In this document: positions 25,565-33,805 of the stretch, one piece after another | Numbering within the stretch: the first letter of the stretch is position 1 | Layout: the number at the start of each line of letters is the position of its first letter | DNA from: a bacterium | GTDB lineage: Bacteria > Bdellovibrionota_C > UBA2361 > RFPC01 | Length of the DNA stretch: 64,000 nucleotides | Assembly: GCA_030428205.1 (NCBI GenBank) | Contig: JAUIBK010000004.1 | Coordinates: 59,912 to 123,911 of the forward strand | Direction of reading: 5' to 3' | Made by a program: the position numbers and the translations under genes | Notes under the pieces: model-generated | Told to the model about the DNA's origin: nothing | The model's database searches: none | The model's input: only the letters and a program-made list of their open reading frames with translations

Positions 25565-25720
25565 GCAGGGGAATCATATTGGTCGCCTGTAACTGAGGTT
25601 GCGAAAAGGACAGTTCTAGCATTTAGAGTTGTTCGCCTATTAGAATAGCCCCTCTTCACCTGCTCTTTAACTAAAAAATATGCTCATTTTTCATTTTATG
25701 GGCCATAACTCTGTTGGGGT

Positions 25721-26080
25721 TTGAAAAATAATTGGGGTGTTGCCGCGAAAGCGATAGGTCCAAATTCTTCCCACTTACATTTTTATAGAATACAAAAAGT
25801 CAGAGTCTTTCTGCCCTATGACTTGTTGTGCTCATTGTTGAGGTTATCGAAGGCTGAGGACGCATCAGCTCGAATTTTTATTAAGCTGAAAATGTCCTTG
25901 AGATCCTCAAGGAGCAGCAAGTCTTCGAGCAGAAGAATAAGAAGATAGAAGATGATCTAATAAATGCTGTAGAGAAAGAAGTTATGAATGATGTGAGGAA
26001 CGTTTATAACAAGTGCTCACACACTGTAAAAACTCAACTCTTTACCTGTTCCGTAAATTATTCGAGCACTGCAAAGGAGT
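25721..26080 (+). pseudogene. Frameshifted gene remnant
   Basis: Two overlapping frames look like parts of one gene. Frame 2 reads as protein up to RLSKAEDASARIFIKL near 25890; frame 1 then continues from 25885 with AENVLEILKEQQVFEQKN and a charged helical stretch to about 26020. The apparent join needs a single-base shift. The amino-acid run across the join is helical and Glu/Lys-rich. No family recognised. It is probably a decayed gene next to the 513-aa orphan. Confidence 0.3.
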
Positions 26081-26084
26081 TCAT

Positions 26085-27626
26085 ATGCTGTCGCCTGAAA
26101 ATCCTCAAGAAAGAACACCCCGTGAACCTGGGAACAACCAATGGAGATTTCATACACATTTAATTTTTTCTCCATCGACCCCCAGCGATTTTCAAAATGG
26201 AATAGAAGGACTCGAATCTCTTTTATTTGACCTAGAGGACGATGAACAATTATATATCCTGCATCACATCGTAGATAACTACCAAAGCATCACAGATGCA
26301 GATCAGCGTTATCAACTTGCATCTTTTGTAAGTCGTTATTCTATAGTGTTGACTGAAATACGAGAGCTTATTGCAGAGTATTCTTTAAAGCCGGAAGAGC
26401 CTTTCTTAGAGTGGGGTGGTGTGTTTGCCGGGGGGAGCTGGTTTAGGAGCGAAAACACTGGTCGTGGCTATGTCACTGAGTATGATGAATTAAGTCTTCA
26501 AGTGATGAAAAATGCTCTTTTGTATTGTGACGCTTCTTTGTTCAATAGAGTAGCTCAAGGGGTTTGTCTCAGATGTTTGCCTTTTGGAGATAGGGCTATT
26601 CAAGATGCCATAACAACGACTCCTTCCATCATCACCAGACTTCAAGATGAGGTGGAGAGTTTTGAAGAAGAAGGTGCGAACTACGTAGAAAAATTACTTG
26701 AGCGCATCGGAGAGGGAGGTTCATCCAGCGCTCGTAAGAATGAGTTGATCGTTCCACCTGATGATAAGCATTCAAAGTTAGAGATGATCTATAGAGGTGC
26801 AGAGTTATCTTTATTAAGATATATCCAAGGCAATGCTGAGTCTCCATACGCTGCCATCGCTGATGCATTTGACGACGGCAAAAATGTGCTTCTCTTTTCG
26901 AATATGCTTCGACTGGATTACGCAAGGAGTATTCCGGAAATAAAACATATCTGCCAACAATCCAGCATCACTCATCTCCTTGTTCCAGGTTTACCTTTAG
27001 CTCAAACAGTCGATCAGCTGGGAGTTGAAAATATTCAAACTACTCATACAGGAGTTGTTCTTGAAGAAGGAGAAAATGCGGATCAAGAAGAGACTGCCAG
27101 GTTTTATAGATCGCTTGAAGCCTTTGCTTCTGTAACAGGGATAGATTCTTTTCTGCCGGCTTATAGCGAAACAGCAGGGGTATTATTTAGTATCCAAAGA
27201 GTTAACTATATTAAACAACTCATGTCTCATCCAAGAAATAGAGTTGTAGTCTTCATCAGTGACTTTGAGATAGAAGATCTTGCTGACTATGCACTACAGA
27301 GAAGCCTTGAAGCTGATCCCGATCTTCATCAAGGTGTGGGATCTTTTTTCTTTGAGGACATTGTAGATTACACAAGTCCAGGACTTGAGCATTACAATTG
27401 TCCGATGCGTTTATACTTTCAAAATCATCATCATCATCATCCTCGTAGTTTTTCTCTCCCAACAGAATCTGCTCCTTTTAAACATTGGCAGAACTTGTTT
27501 GGAGTCGAATACGGTGATACGGATAATGTTGTTTTTCGAGTAGAGAGTGACCACCCTGATGATCCGTGGTTGGGCGATGAAGAGCCAGAAAAAACAGTCG
27601 ATTCCAGTGAGCTATCTCACGTTTAG
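26085..27626 (+). CDS. Protein of unknown function, 513 aa
   Basis: The start at 26085 is fixed by AAAGGAG 7 nt upstream; the open frame reaches 26013 but lies in the decayed region. No signal peptide or membrane segment. An acidic helical N-terminal half is followed from about residue 265 by an alternating alpha/beta part with GKNVLLFSN, then THLLVPGLPL and NRVVVFISDFEIEDLADY. That layout is faintly like the ChaN/TraB/erythromycin-esterase-like fold, but the catalytic residues of those families are not visible. A run of five His (NHHHHHP) occurs near residue 473. The C-terminus is acidic. Function unknown. Confidence 0.7.
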   Translation: MLSPENPQERTPREPGNNQWRFHTHLIFSPSTPSDFQNGIEGLESLLFDLEDDEQLYILHHIVDNYQSITDADQRYQLASFVSRYSIVLTEIRELIAEYSLKPEEPFLEWGGVFAGGSWFRSENTGRGYVTEYDELSLQVMKNALLYCDASLFNRVAQGVCLRCLPFGDRAIQDAITTTPSIITRLQDEVESFEEEGANYVEKLLERIGEGGSSSARKNELIVPPDDKHSKLEMIYRGAELSLLRYIQGNAESPYAAIADAFDDGKNVLLFSNMLRLDYARSIPEIKHICQQSSITHLLVPGLPLAQTVDQLGVENIQTTHTGVVLEEGENADQEETARFYRSLEAFASVTGIDSFLPAYSETAGVLFSIQRVNYIKQLMSHPRNRVVVFISDFEIEDLADYALQRSLEADPDLHQGVGSFFFEDIVDYTSPGLEHYNCPMRLYFQNHHHHHPRSFSLPTESAPFKHWQNLFGVEYGDTDNVVFRVESDHPDDPWLGDEEPEKTVDSSELSHV

Positions 27627-27808
27627 AAGAAGAGAAGGTTTCTTTCTCCGCTAAGAGGGACGGACCTTACTTGAGTGTTTGCATCCAAGCCGAGCAAGGC
27701 GTTGATTTCCTGTGTAGACAACTTTTGAGGTAAAGGGACTTTGTTGGTCGACGGTTCCTTTTTCTCGTAAGTAAGACTGGGTGTTGTGTGGGGTATTGAC
27801 CGCTTCAT
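27623..27808 (-). CDS. Possible small protein, 61 aa
   Basis: A short minus-strand frame overlapping the stop of the convergent gene by 4 bp. It has a Pro/Lys-rich head and a plausible helix LSTQEINALLGLD. No signal peptide, no clear ribosome site and no known family. Probability of being real is moderate. Confidence 0.35.
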   Translation of the reverse strand: MKRSIPHTTPSLTYEKKEPSTNKVPLPQKLSTQEINALLGLDANTQVRSVPLSGERNLLFF

Positions 27809-27894
27809 CTGAGCATTATTGTAGATGCTATGCCTCCGTATTTCTGTATGGGGTGTCTGATCGATTGAGAGCTAACATATGCCTCACTATTATA

Positions 27895-27922
27895 TTGACA
27901 TATCGGAATAGTACGATATAAA
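27895..27922 (+). promoter_or_regulatory. Promoter with internal ArsR-type operator
   Basis: TTGACA (27895-27900) and TATAAA (27917-27922) are 16 bp apart. The inverted repeat ATATCG (27900-27905) with CGATAT (27914-27919) fills the spacer, the usual place for an ArsR-family operator. A transcript start 7-8 nt after the -10 box would coincide with the ATG at 27930, giving a leaderless mRNA. Confidence 0.75.
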
Positions 27923-27929
27923 CTACGAT

Positions 27930-28226
27930 ATGCCTAAAAAATGTCTTATTCCTCTGACCAACTTAGATGAAGCAGCGCTCTGCCTCAAAACACTCGCACA
28001 CCCACACCGCTTGCGCATGATCCAGATGCTTCTTGATGGTGAGTACACTGTTGGTGAGCTGGCTGAGGCCTGCGAGATTCCTAGTCATATGGCCTCCGAG
28101 CATCTTGGAAAGATGAAGGACCGTGGCTTTTTGACTGCTGAAAGAAGAGGGCGTTCAATGTACTACACAGTCGCTGAGCGAAGTTTAGAGAGTATTCTTG
28201 GTTGTATTGAAAAAAGATTCGGTTAA
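27930..28226 (+). CDS. ArsR-family winged-helix repressor (sulfur/thiol type by context)
   Basis: 98 aa, a full ArsR winged helix: helix LAHPHRLRMIQMLL, recognition region VGELAEACEIPSHMASEHLGKM, and wing GFLTAERRGRSMYYTVA. Four Cys are present (residues 5, 18, 50 and 91). The metal-binding ELCVC box of ArsR/SmtB is absent. Relatives such as SqrR and BigR sense persulfides with two Cys; the C-terminal Cys here is a candidate, but the pairing is not proven. The gene heads an operon with two YeeE/YedE half-transporters, so the likely signal is a reduced sulfur compound. No ribosome site precedes the ATG, in line with a leaderless transcript. Autoregulation is likely from the operator inside its promoter. 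Confidence 0.85.
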   Translation: MPKKCLIPLTNLDEAALCLKTLAHPHRLRMIQMLLDGEYTVGELAEACEIPSHMASEHLGKMKDRGFLTAERRGRSMYYTVAERSLESILGCIEKRFG

Positions 28227-28250
28227 CTTTTTTTCTCAAAGGAGTTCAAC

Positions 28251-28802
28251 ATGTATTGGAATTGGAAGATGAGTGGAATAGCACTCGGTTTGTGTTTTTT
28301 CCTCACCGTACTCATCATTAAGCCGATCGGTGTATCAACACAGTTTGTTATCTTTGACGGAATAGCTGTGAGTCTCTTTAAAGATGATATCTCTTATAAG
28401 GATGAGTCTACCAAGACTGGCTATGCGAGCTCTAATGCATATCTCAATAAGTCTGGTGGAAAATATGCTAAGGCGGTTTCTAACCCTATAAATTATAGTT
28501 TCATATTTGTGGTTGCCATGTTTCTTGGAGGGTTTGTCGCGAGAAAGCTCCAAGGAGCGAACGACTCTTGCTCGATGGTACCCGATGTCCATAAAAGGCG
28601 TTTTGGTGACTCGCGGGGGATGCGAGTCTTACTCGCCTTTATCGGCGGTGTGCTCGTTTTGTGGGGTGCGCGTCTTGCTGGTGGATGCACAAGTGGTCAT
28701 ATGATGAGCGGTATGATGCAGACATCTATAAGTGGCTATCTCTTTGCTGTAGCAGCGTTTATTGCAGCTGTGCCAACTGCAATTCTTCTTTACAAAAAAT
28801 AG
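28251..28802 (+). CDS. YeeE/YedE-family sulfur transporter half, first unit
   Basis: 183 aa, about five hydrophobic segments. The family motif lies in FIGGVLVLWGARLAGGCTSGHMMSG: a Gly-rich membrane loop with Cys in G-G-C-T-S-G-H, the sulfur-relay Cys known from thiosulfate transporter TsuA. An unusual polar loop (about residues 45-75) separates the first two helices. Full-length YeeE proteins carry two such units; here they are two separate genes, a common split. Strong ribosome site (AAAGGAG). It should work as a pair with the next gene to import thiosulfate or another sulfur species. Confidence 0.85.
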   Translation: MYWNWKMSGIALGLCFFLTVLIIKPIGVSTQFVIFDGIAVSLFKDDISYKDESTKTGYASSNAYLNKSGGKYAKAVSNPINYSFIFVVAMFLGGFVARKLQGANDSCSMVPDVHKRRFGDSRGMRVLLAFIGGVLVLWGARLAGGCTSGHMMSGMMQTSISGYLFAVAAFIAAVPTAILLYKK

Positions 28803-28812
28803 GGGCTCTCTC

Positions 28813-29370
28813 ATGGATATTGTTCTAGCAATAATTTTTGGTTTTCTTTTCGGCTTTGTGCTTCAACGTGTTGGCGCAGCTGATCCTGACAAAATTATCG
28901 GAATGCTCACGTTACGCGATCTCCACCTCATGCGCGCTATCTTTATGGGGATAGGTCTTGCCTCTGTGCTTCTCTTTGTCTCCCTACAGATAGGCCTCGT
29001 TGACGTTGGGCATGTAAGTGTCAAGAAGATGTACACCGGTGTAATGGTTGGTGGACTTTTGCTTGGGTTCGGTTGGGCGATATCTGGATTTTGTCCAGGC
29101 ACTGGAGTCGTTGCCGCTGGCGCAGGCAGAAAAGATGCCATCGCTTTTCTCCTCGGTGGCCTGGTTGGTGCAGGGTTCTACATGTGTTCCTTTAAGTACC
29201 TCAAGGATGGTTGGTTGATGGAATCGCTCTTTGGTGGAAAAGCTACCTTAGTTACCACAGGTAACTCAGTAGCACTTCTTGACGCCCCTTGGTCAGTTGC
29301 ACTCGCCATTATCATCGGACTTGTGATGATTGTGGTAGCGGCGAAGCTGCCAGAGAAATTTTGTGACTAA
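28813..29370 (+). CDS. YeeE/YedE-family sulfur transporter half, second unit
   Basis: Start set at ATG 28813 after AGGGG; the longer frame from 28762 would overlap the previous gene. 185 aa with about five hydrophobic segments. It opens with FGFLFGFVLQRVGAADPDKI and carries the second signature GFGWAISGFCPGTGVVAAG, in which Cys sits in the membrane loop. Together with the previous unit this rebuilds a full transporter. The stop overlaps by 4 bp with the convergent CBS gene. Confidence 0.85.
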   Translation: MDIVLAIIFGFLFGFVLQRVGAADPDKIIGMLTLRDLHLMRAIFMGIGLASVLLFVSLQIGLVDVGHVSVKKMYTGVMVGGLLLGFGWAISGFCPGTGVVAAGAGRKDAIAFLLGGLVGAGFYMCSFKYLKDGWLMESLFGGKATLVTTGNSVALLDAPWSVALAIIIGLVMIVVAAKLPEKFCD

Positions 29371-29786
29371 AGTTGATTGACTTTTTCTCCGCGCAGGTGC
29401 TTCGCCCAAAAACGGCAGGCATCTGTTGCGGTAAAAATTCCGAGGAGCATTCCACCTTGAGAGATGAGTGCGGATCCAATATGTTGTTTTGCCATCTCGT
29501 CTAGAACGTTTGCAAGAGGGGTATCCGGTTCAACTTGGTACTTATCTATTGAACATACTTTGGTGATCATCGGAGAGTCGTTGTCATTCTCACTGTGTTC
29601 GTGGGTAGATTGAGCAGAGAGGAGGTCTCGTTCAGAGACAACACCAATTATTTCCTGGCCATCAACAATTGGAAGATGTCGTACTTCGTGCATCTGCATA
29701 ACGCCCAGAGCTGTTTGAACGGTCTCGCCAACAGAGAGCTGAATAGGAACGGCTGTCATGACATGCTTGATGAGTAGTTCTTCCAT
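29367..29786 (-). CDS. CBS-pair protein
   Basis: Start at 29786, where GGAGGAGA precedes the ATG; the frame runs on to 29876 without support. 139 aa, two CBS units: VMTAVPIQLSVGETVQTAL ... HLPIVDGQEIIGVVSERDL and a second with VEPDTPLANVLDEMAKQH ... GMLLGIFTATD. The two form one Bateman module that binds adenine nucleotides. It stands alone, so it is a regulatory subunit acting in trans. Convergent with the sulfur transporter, but no functional link is shown. Confidence 0.85.
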   Translation of the reverse strand: MEELLIKHVMTAVPIQLSVGETVQTALGVMQMHEVRHLPIVDGQEIIGVVSERDLLSAQSTHEHSENDNDSPMITKVCSIDKYQVEPDTPLANVLDEMAKQHIGSALISQGGMLLGIFTATDACRFWAKHLRGEKVNQL

Positions 29787-30258
29787 AGTTCTCCTCCAAA
29801 AATGATAAAGCGAGTATTGGCTGTAAGGTACTTCGGCCGTTAGACAGGGGCAAGTTGAAAATCGTGGTCGTATCAAATGTGTTCTCTATCGTGAAAATGC
29901 CCAGTTCGAAGCTCTGAAACACTATCAGGTAAGTCGTGGAAATGGCCTTTCCCCTACGCCTTACTGATTCTGCGGGGAGTATTTGTCTTCCCTCGACTTG
30001 GCTGAGACTTCGGCGTGAGCTCAGTCGAACCCTCAGCATCAGTGTCTTTGAATGTTGCTTCGTTCCTGGAAATCGTGTTTTATTGTGAGACGCTGGAGTC
30101 TATATCTCTACTGTTCTTTGGACTCTTTTATACGGGTAGCTTATCTCCTCATTAAAGGTTTGTTGTGTAGCTCTGTAAGATTCTCTGCTTTTAGAGAGCT
30201 ACGCAGCCTTCGTTTCGACAACGGTATCTGTTGTCTTCCCCACATTCCCATCGTGACC
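29787..30258. other. Gap between CBS gene and lipoprotein gene
   Basis: About 470 bp with divergent promoters of both neighbours. Open frames that cross it lack protein-like composition. I see no strong hairpin or repeat. Confidence 0.35.
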
Positions 30259-30654
30259 ATGAACACTACTATCCTTGCACCCATGCTTTTCGTTGTTCTT
30301 GCGCTGTCCTCTTGCGTCTTCTATGTGCCTTTAAGGGAACGAGAAGCAGAGCGGGGATGGGTCTTTCTGGAACAGAGTGAGAAGTATGAACTCTCGGCCT
30401 CTGGAGGTGTCTCGTTTCATAACGATCGAGGCGCTGTCTGGGCGGTGAGAACGGAACCGACATCCATGTGTATGACGGTACGTCAGATCATGCGAGCAGA
30501 GGTCGAGGAATACCAGTCTGACGGCTGGAGAATTTTCGATCAGGACCTCTTCTCACTGCCTCACTCTGGCATCGTTGAACTCATAGGGGTTTCGCCGACT
30601 TGGCATGTCTCCTATCGACGAACCCTGTCGGACTTGAGCTTGAGAGTCGGTTGA
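30259..30654 (+). CDS. Small lipoprotein of unknown function
   Basis: The start is placed at ATG 30259, which begins a lipoprotein signal with lipobox LSSC (Cys 19); the open frame extends to 30052 but that part is not protein-like. 131 aa. The mature part holds two further segments, one with aromatic and Glu-rich strands and a later helix with MRAEVEEYQSDGW. No family recognised. No strong ribosome site. Confidence 0.55.
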   Translation: MNTTILAPMLFVVLALSSCVFYVPLREREAERGWVFLEQSEKYELSASGGVSFHNDRGAVWAVRTEPTSMCMTVRQIMRAEVEEYQSDGWRIFDQDLFSLPHSGIVELIGVSPTWHVSYRRTLSDLSLRVG

Positions 30655-30797
30655 TACTTTCAACCTCTGTGTCTTGAGTGCTTGCTATCTTGGGAGGGTA
30701 TGGTTTTCCATAGGAGGTGATAAGCTCCCACCATTGTTTTCTATAGACGGTCCACTCCGGTTCATCTTCAGTCTTGTAGCAAGGGACCGAAAGAAAA

Positions 30798-31562
30798 TTA
30801 ATCAAAGAGCTTTATTCTCACATCGATCTGTTCGCTGGTTCGCTCGTCTGCTTCATTTCTCACTTCAAGGATCATGGTTGATGAGTTCGGATCTCCAGTA
30901 AGAACAAGTTTCATCATATCGTTGTTTGGGCCGATAAAGTGAGTTTCTATTCCTTTCAGCTCACCGGTCATCTCCATAAGGTCCATGGTGGCAAAGATAT
31001 CAATCGAGAGAGCATCTTTGTTACACTCTGGCAGGATAAGAACAATCTCGGAGTCTGCTTGTGAGGGATCGCCTGGAAATTTCATAGCAAAAAACTGAGT
31101 CTGTCCCCATGCAAAAGTAACAATATCGCTTACCTCAAGGCCAACAGAAGTATCTGGAATTTTACTATGGCACGAATCAATATTGAGCCTGAGAAATGTC
31201 TGACTTCCTTCGGTGTACTTTTCCAATGAAGTCTCTCCAACATGTATGCCCATGAGTCCGTTTACGTGCATGGTAATTGGTGCTGATTCAAAGAGCACTT
31301 CACTATGAGAGACGCTTGGAAGGGGATGCAAAAAAGCTCGTTCAAGAGAGACAAAAAGTGAACTGAATTCGGCTTTGTGTTCTGGTGAGGTTTCGTGAGA
31401 AGTCGTGGGGGTGCTATCAAAAGAGCGGTTTCCACACCCAGCGGCAAGGACAAGCGCCAGAGGCGCAATACGTTTCGTAAAAGGATGCTTGTTCCCAGTG
31501 GAACCGGATGGGGACGGCGCGTGATCTGAAAACCTCTCCTGCCGTGCATTGAGGCTATCCAT
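30798..31562 (-). CDS. Lipoprotein of unknown function, 254 aa
   Basis: The N-terminus is long and polar (about 28 residues) before a hydrophobic stretch and lipobox LAAGC (near residue 43), so the real start may be downstream of the annotated ATG at 31562. The mature part is beta-rich and acidic with no membrane segment. I recognise no family. No operon partner is close. Confidence 0.6.
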   Translation of the reverse strand: MDSLNARQERFSDHAPSPSGSTGNKHPFTKRIAPLALVLAAGCGNRSFDSTPTTSHETSPEHKAEFSSLFVSLERAFLHPLPSVSHSEVLFESAPITMHVNGLMGIHVGETSLEKYTEGSQTFLRLNIDSCHSKIPDTSVGLEVSDIVTFAWGQTQFFAMKFPGDPSQADSEIVLILPECNKDALSIDIFATMDLMEMTGELKGIETHFIGPNNDMMKLVLTGDPNSSTMILEVRNEADERTSEQIDVRIKLFD

Positions 31563-31627
31563 AAAGGGTATTGTACTGCAACAGAGAACAATTACCTAGC
31601 AGGATTTTACGTGTCTATAACGGGAAG

Positions 31628-32758
31628 TTAAGCGTTTTTTGTGAGAGCTTCAATCTCTTGCATGAGCCGAGGGATAACCTCGTCATAGGCAAAAGCACCA
31701 ATTTTTTCAGAGCCACGCTTGAGATTGACATGATTTGGCCCACACCACAGTCCAAGATCCGCATGATCTGTCTCGCCAGGACCATTAACACGGCAGCCCA
31801 TGACAGCAATCGTAATATCTTTGTCTTTGAGTGACTCAGTTACTTTTTTAACCTCTTGAGCAAGTTCAACAAATGCACCGTTCTCAACACGGGAGCATGA
31901 GGGGCAAGAAATGACGTTGAGACCCTTGCCGATAAACTCAGGCACGGAGCGAAATCGTCCAGCTTTAACGTCTTCGACAATTTTGTGTCCGATTTCGATC
32001 TCTTTATGTTTCTCACTGTTTGGAAGAGTCAGTGACACACGAATAGTGTCGCCAATACCAACAGCAAGGAGTTGTTCAAAAGCAACTCGAGATTTAATCT
32101 CTCCTTCAGGTAGCATGCCCGCTTCTGTCACACCGAGGTGCAGTGGAATGTCAGGTCTTTGGGCTGCAAACTTTTTGTAGATCTCAACAACTTTTAAGGG
32201 ATCTGAACTTTTGAGTGATACAACAAAACGATGAAAATCAAACCCTTCGACCATTTCAACATGGTGAAAAGCAGAGCGAAGTGCACTGTCCATCGGATCT
32301 TCAACTTCTTCTTTAACGTTCGGATCGAGTGAGCCGAAGTTTACGCCGATACGCATAGCACAATCGTTGTCTTTGCAAACACCCACTAAAAATTTGACCT
32401 TCTCAATTACCTCTTTATCACGTTCATGATGGTGGAGGTGTCCCGGGTTATAACGAATTTTTTGAACATAAGGAGCTACCTCTTTTGCCAGGCGGTAGTT
32501 TTCCTGGAGATCGACGACTAAATTAGCATTTGTCTGGGGGCGGAGTTCTTTTAGGGCAGCAACATCTTTGCGGCTATCCACGGCAATGCGGATGAAGTCA
32601 GCTCCTTTGTCCTCGAGGAGATTAATCTGAGCTAACGTCTCATCGATATCCGTCGTATGTGTAGCACACATGCTCTGAACGGCAATGGGGGCATCGCCTC
32701 CAACAAAGAGGGAGCCTATAGGAATCTTTCTTGTTTTTCTCGTATGAAGACTTGTCAT
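31628..32758 (-). CDS. ispG: 4-hydroxy-3-methylbut-2-enyl diphosphate synthase (flavodoxin)
   Basis: 376 aa from ATG 32758, the usual length of the bacterial short form. The TIM-barrel N-terminus shows [15 protein letters not shown] and a barrel signature RYNPGHL. The [4Fe-4S] cluster ligands lie in the C-terminal domain: C-P-S-C in ISCPSCSR and the third Cys in GCRVNGPGE, whose Glu completes the site. The enzyme carries out the sixth step of the methylerythritol phosphate pathway, a reductive ring opening of MEcPP. An upstream open frame to 32881 has no ribosome site. It stands alone and is divergent from the HAD gene. Confidence 0.97.
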   Translation of the reverse strand: MTSLHTRKTRKIPIGSLFVGGDAPIAVQSMCATHTTDIDETLAQINLLEDKGADFIRIAVDSRKDVAALKELRPQTNANLVVDLQENYRLAKEVAPYVQKIRYNPGHLHHHERDKEVIEKVKFLVGVCKDNDCAMRIGVNFGSLDPNVKEEVEDPMDSALRSAFHHVEMVEGFDFHRFVVSLKSSDPLKVVEIYKKFAAQRPDIPLHLGVTEAGMLPEGEIKSRVAFEQLLAVGIGDTIRVSLTLPNSEKHKEIEIGHKIVEDVKAGRFRSVPEFIGKGLNVISCPSCSRVENGAFVELAQEVKKVTESLKDKDITIAVMGCRVNGPGETDHADLGLWCGPNHVNLKRGSEKIGAFAYDEVIPRLMQEIEALTKNA

Positions 32759-32910
32759 TGTCGTTGTCCTTTGGCGGGAGAGAGTACCACACTCATCCGC
32801 TGGCGTATACTCTGCGCTGAAGTATAAAAAGTTGGCTAATCCCATTGTTTTATGGCGCCTGCTATGTATTGTAAGCGCCAAGGGAGCTATCTATATGTTA
32901 GGGGAGTGTA

Positions 32911-33618
32911 ATGACAATCAAGCATATCTGTTTTGATGGTGATGGAGTTCTTTGGTCAGGAACCAACGAGGGATATATTCGTTGCTTTCACCAAGCCGTA
33001 GCTGAGGTTGGCGTTTCGCTCCATGAGGAGCAAGTGCATGAAAGAGCGATGGTTCACTGGGGAAAATCTGCTGTTCATGTTCTTGAAGGGATTCTCCAAG
33101 GCTATCCGTTACTCGTTGAAGAAGCTGTAGAGCATTTTCATAAGCTCCTCGTGACTGATTATTTCCGTGACGCTGCGCAAGCTATTGCTGGGGTACGAGA
33201 GAGTCTCGCTGAGCTCCATCAGAGCGGTGGCTTTACAACCTCCTTGATTACTGGAATGATCTCAGAAAATCGAGTTGTTATGTGCGAGCGGTTTGGGCTC
33301 GAAGATTCTCTCGATTATGCCTATTCACCAACTGATAGTGATGATCCAAAGCTTCAGAAAACAACGGGTTACCACTTAAGAGAGATAATGAAATCCGAAG
33401 GGCTTGATCCTTCCGAGGTCGTCGTAGTAGGAGACTCTGCTTCAGATCTTGTTATGGCTCAAAATTGTGGTGTGTCCTTTGTCGCGGTGTTAAGTGGAAA
33501 CTTCAGCCGTGAGCAAGTGCTTGAGCTCGGTGTGACAGATATATTGGAGTCAGCAGCTGAGATGCCCCAGTGGGTAAGAGGTCGTAACAGGGAAATTGAA
33601 CAAGGGATTCCCCTTTAG
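32911..33618 (+). CDS. HAD-superfamily phosphatase
   Basis: 235 aa with the four HAD motifs: FDGDGVLW (I, nucleophile and acid Asp), a Thr in SLITGM (II), a Lys in the P-K-L-Q-K region (III) and VVVGDSASDLVMA (IV). The cap lies between motif I and II and is all-helical, as in the phosphoglycolate phosphatase group. The substrate is probably a small sugar or organic phosphate. Start ATG follows GGGGAG. Its stop codon lies inside the left arm of an inverted repeat. Confidence 0.85.
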   Translation: MTIKHICFDGDGVLWSGTNEGYIRCFHQAVAEVGVSLHEEQVHERAMVHWGKSAVHVLEGILQGYPLLVEEAVEHFHKLLVTDYFRDAAQAIAGVRESLAELHQSGGFTTSLITGMISENRVVMCERFGLEDSLDYAYSPTDSDDPKLQKTTGYHLREIMKSEGLDPSEVVVVGDSASDLVMAQNCGVSFVAVLSGNFSREQVLELGVTDILESAAEMPQWVRGRNREIEQGIPL

Positions 33619-33797
33619 TGGTTCATCCGATAAAAATTTGCACCCTTGCCACTCATATTTGGCTCATCTTGACCGCCTTCTCCTTCACGAAATTCTCAAA
33701 ATACTATAGTATTCCTGCGGATTCATTCAGTCCGAGGACGTCCAATCTGAACCAAACGTGAGCGTCCTTGGTGAAAATATTTATCGGATGAACCACT
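33617..33797. repeat. 181-bp element with 18-bp inverted ends
   Basis: AGTGGTTCATCCGATAAA (33617-33634) is the exact complement of the sequence at 33780-33797. The arms enclose about 145 bp without a gene. It sits between two convergent genes, covering the last bases of the HAD stop codon and ending 8 bp before the aminotransferase stop. It could be a MITE-like insertion or a very long hairpin that ends both transcripts. No target duplication is obvious. Confidence 0.7.
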
Positions 33798-33805
33798 GGT
33801 GCTTC

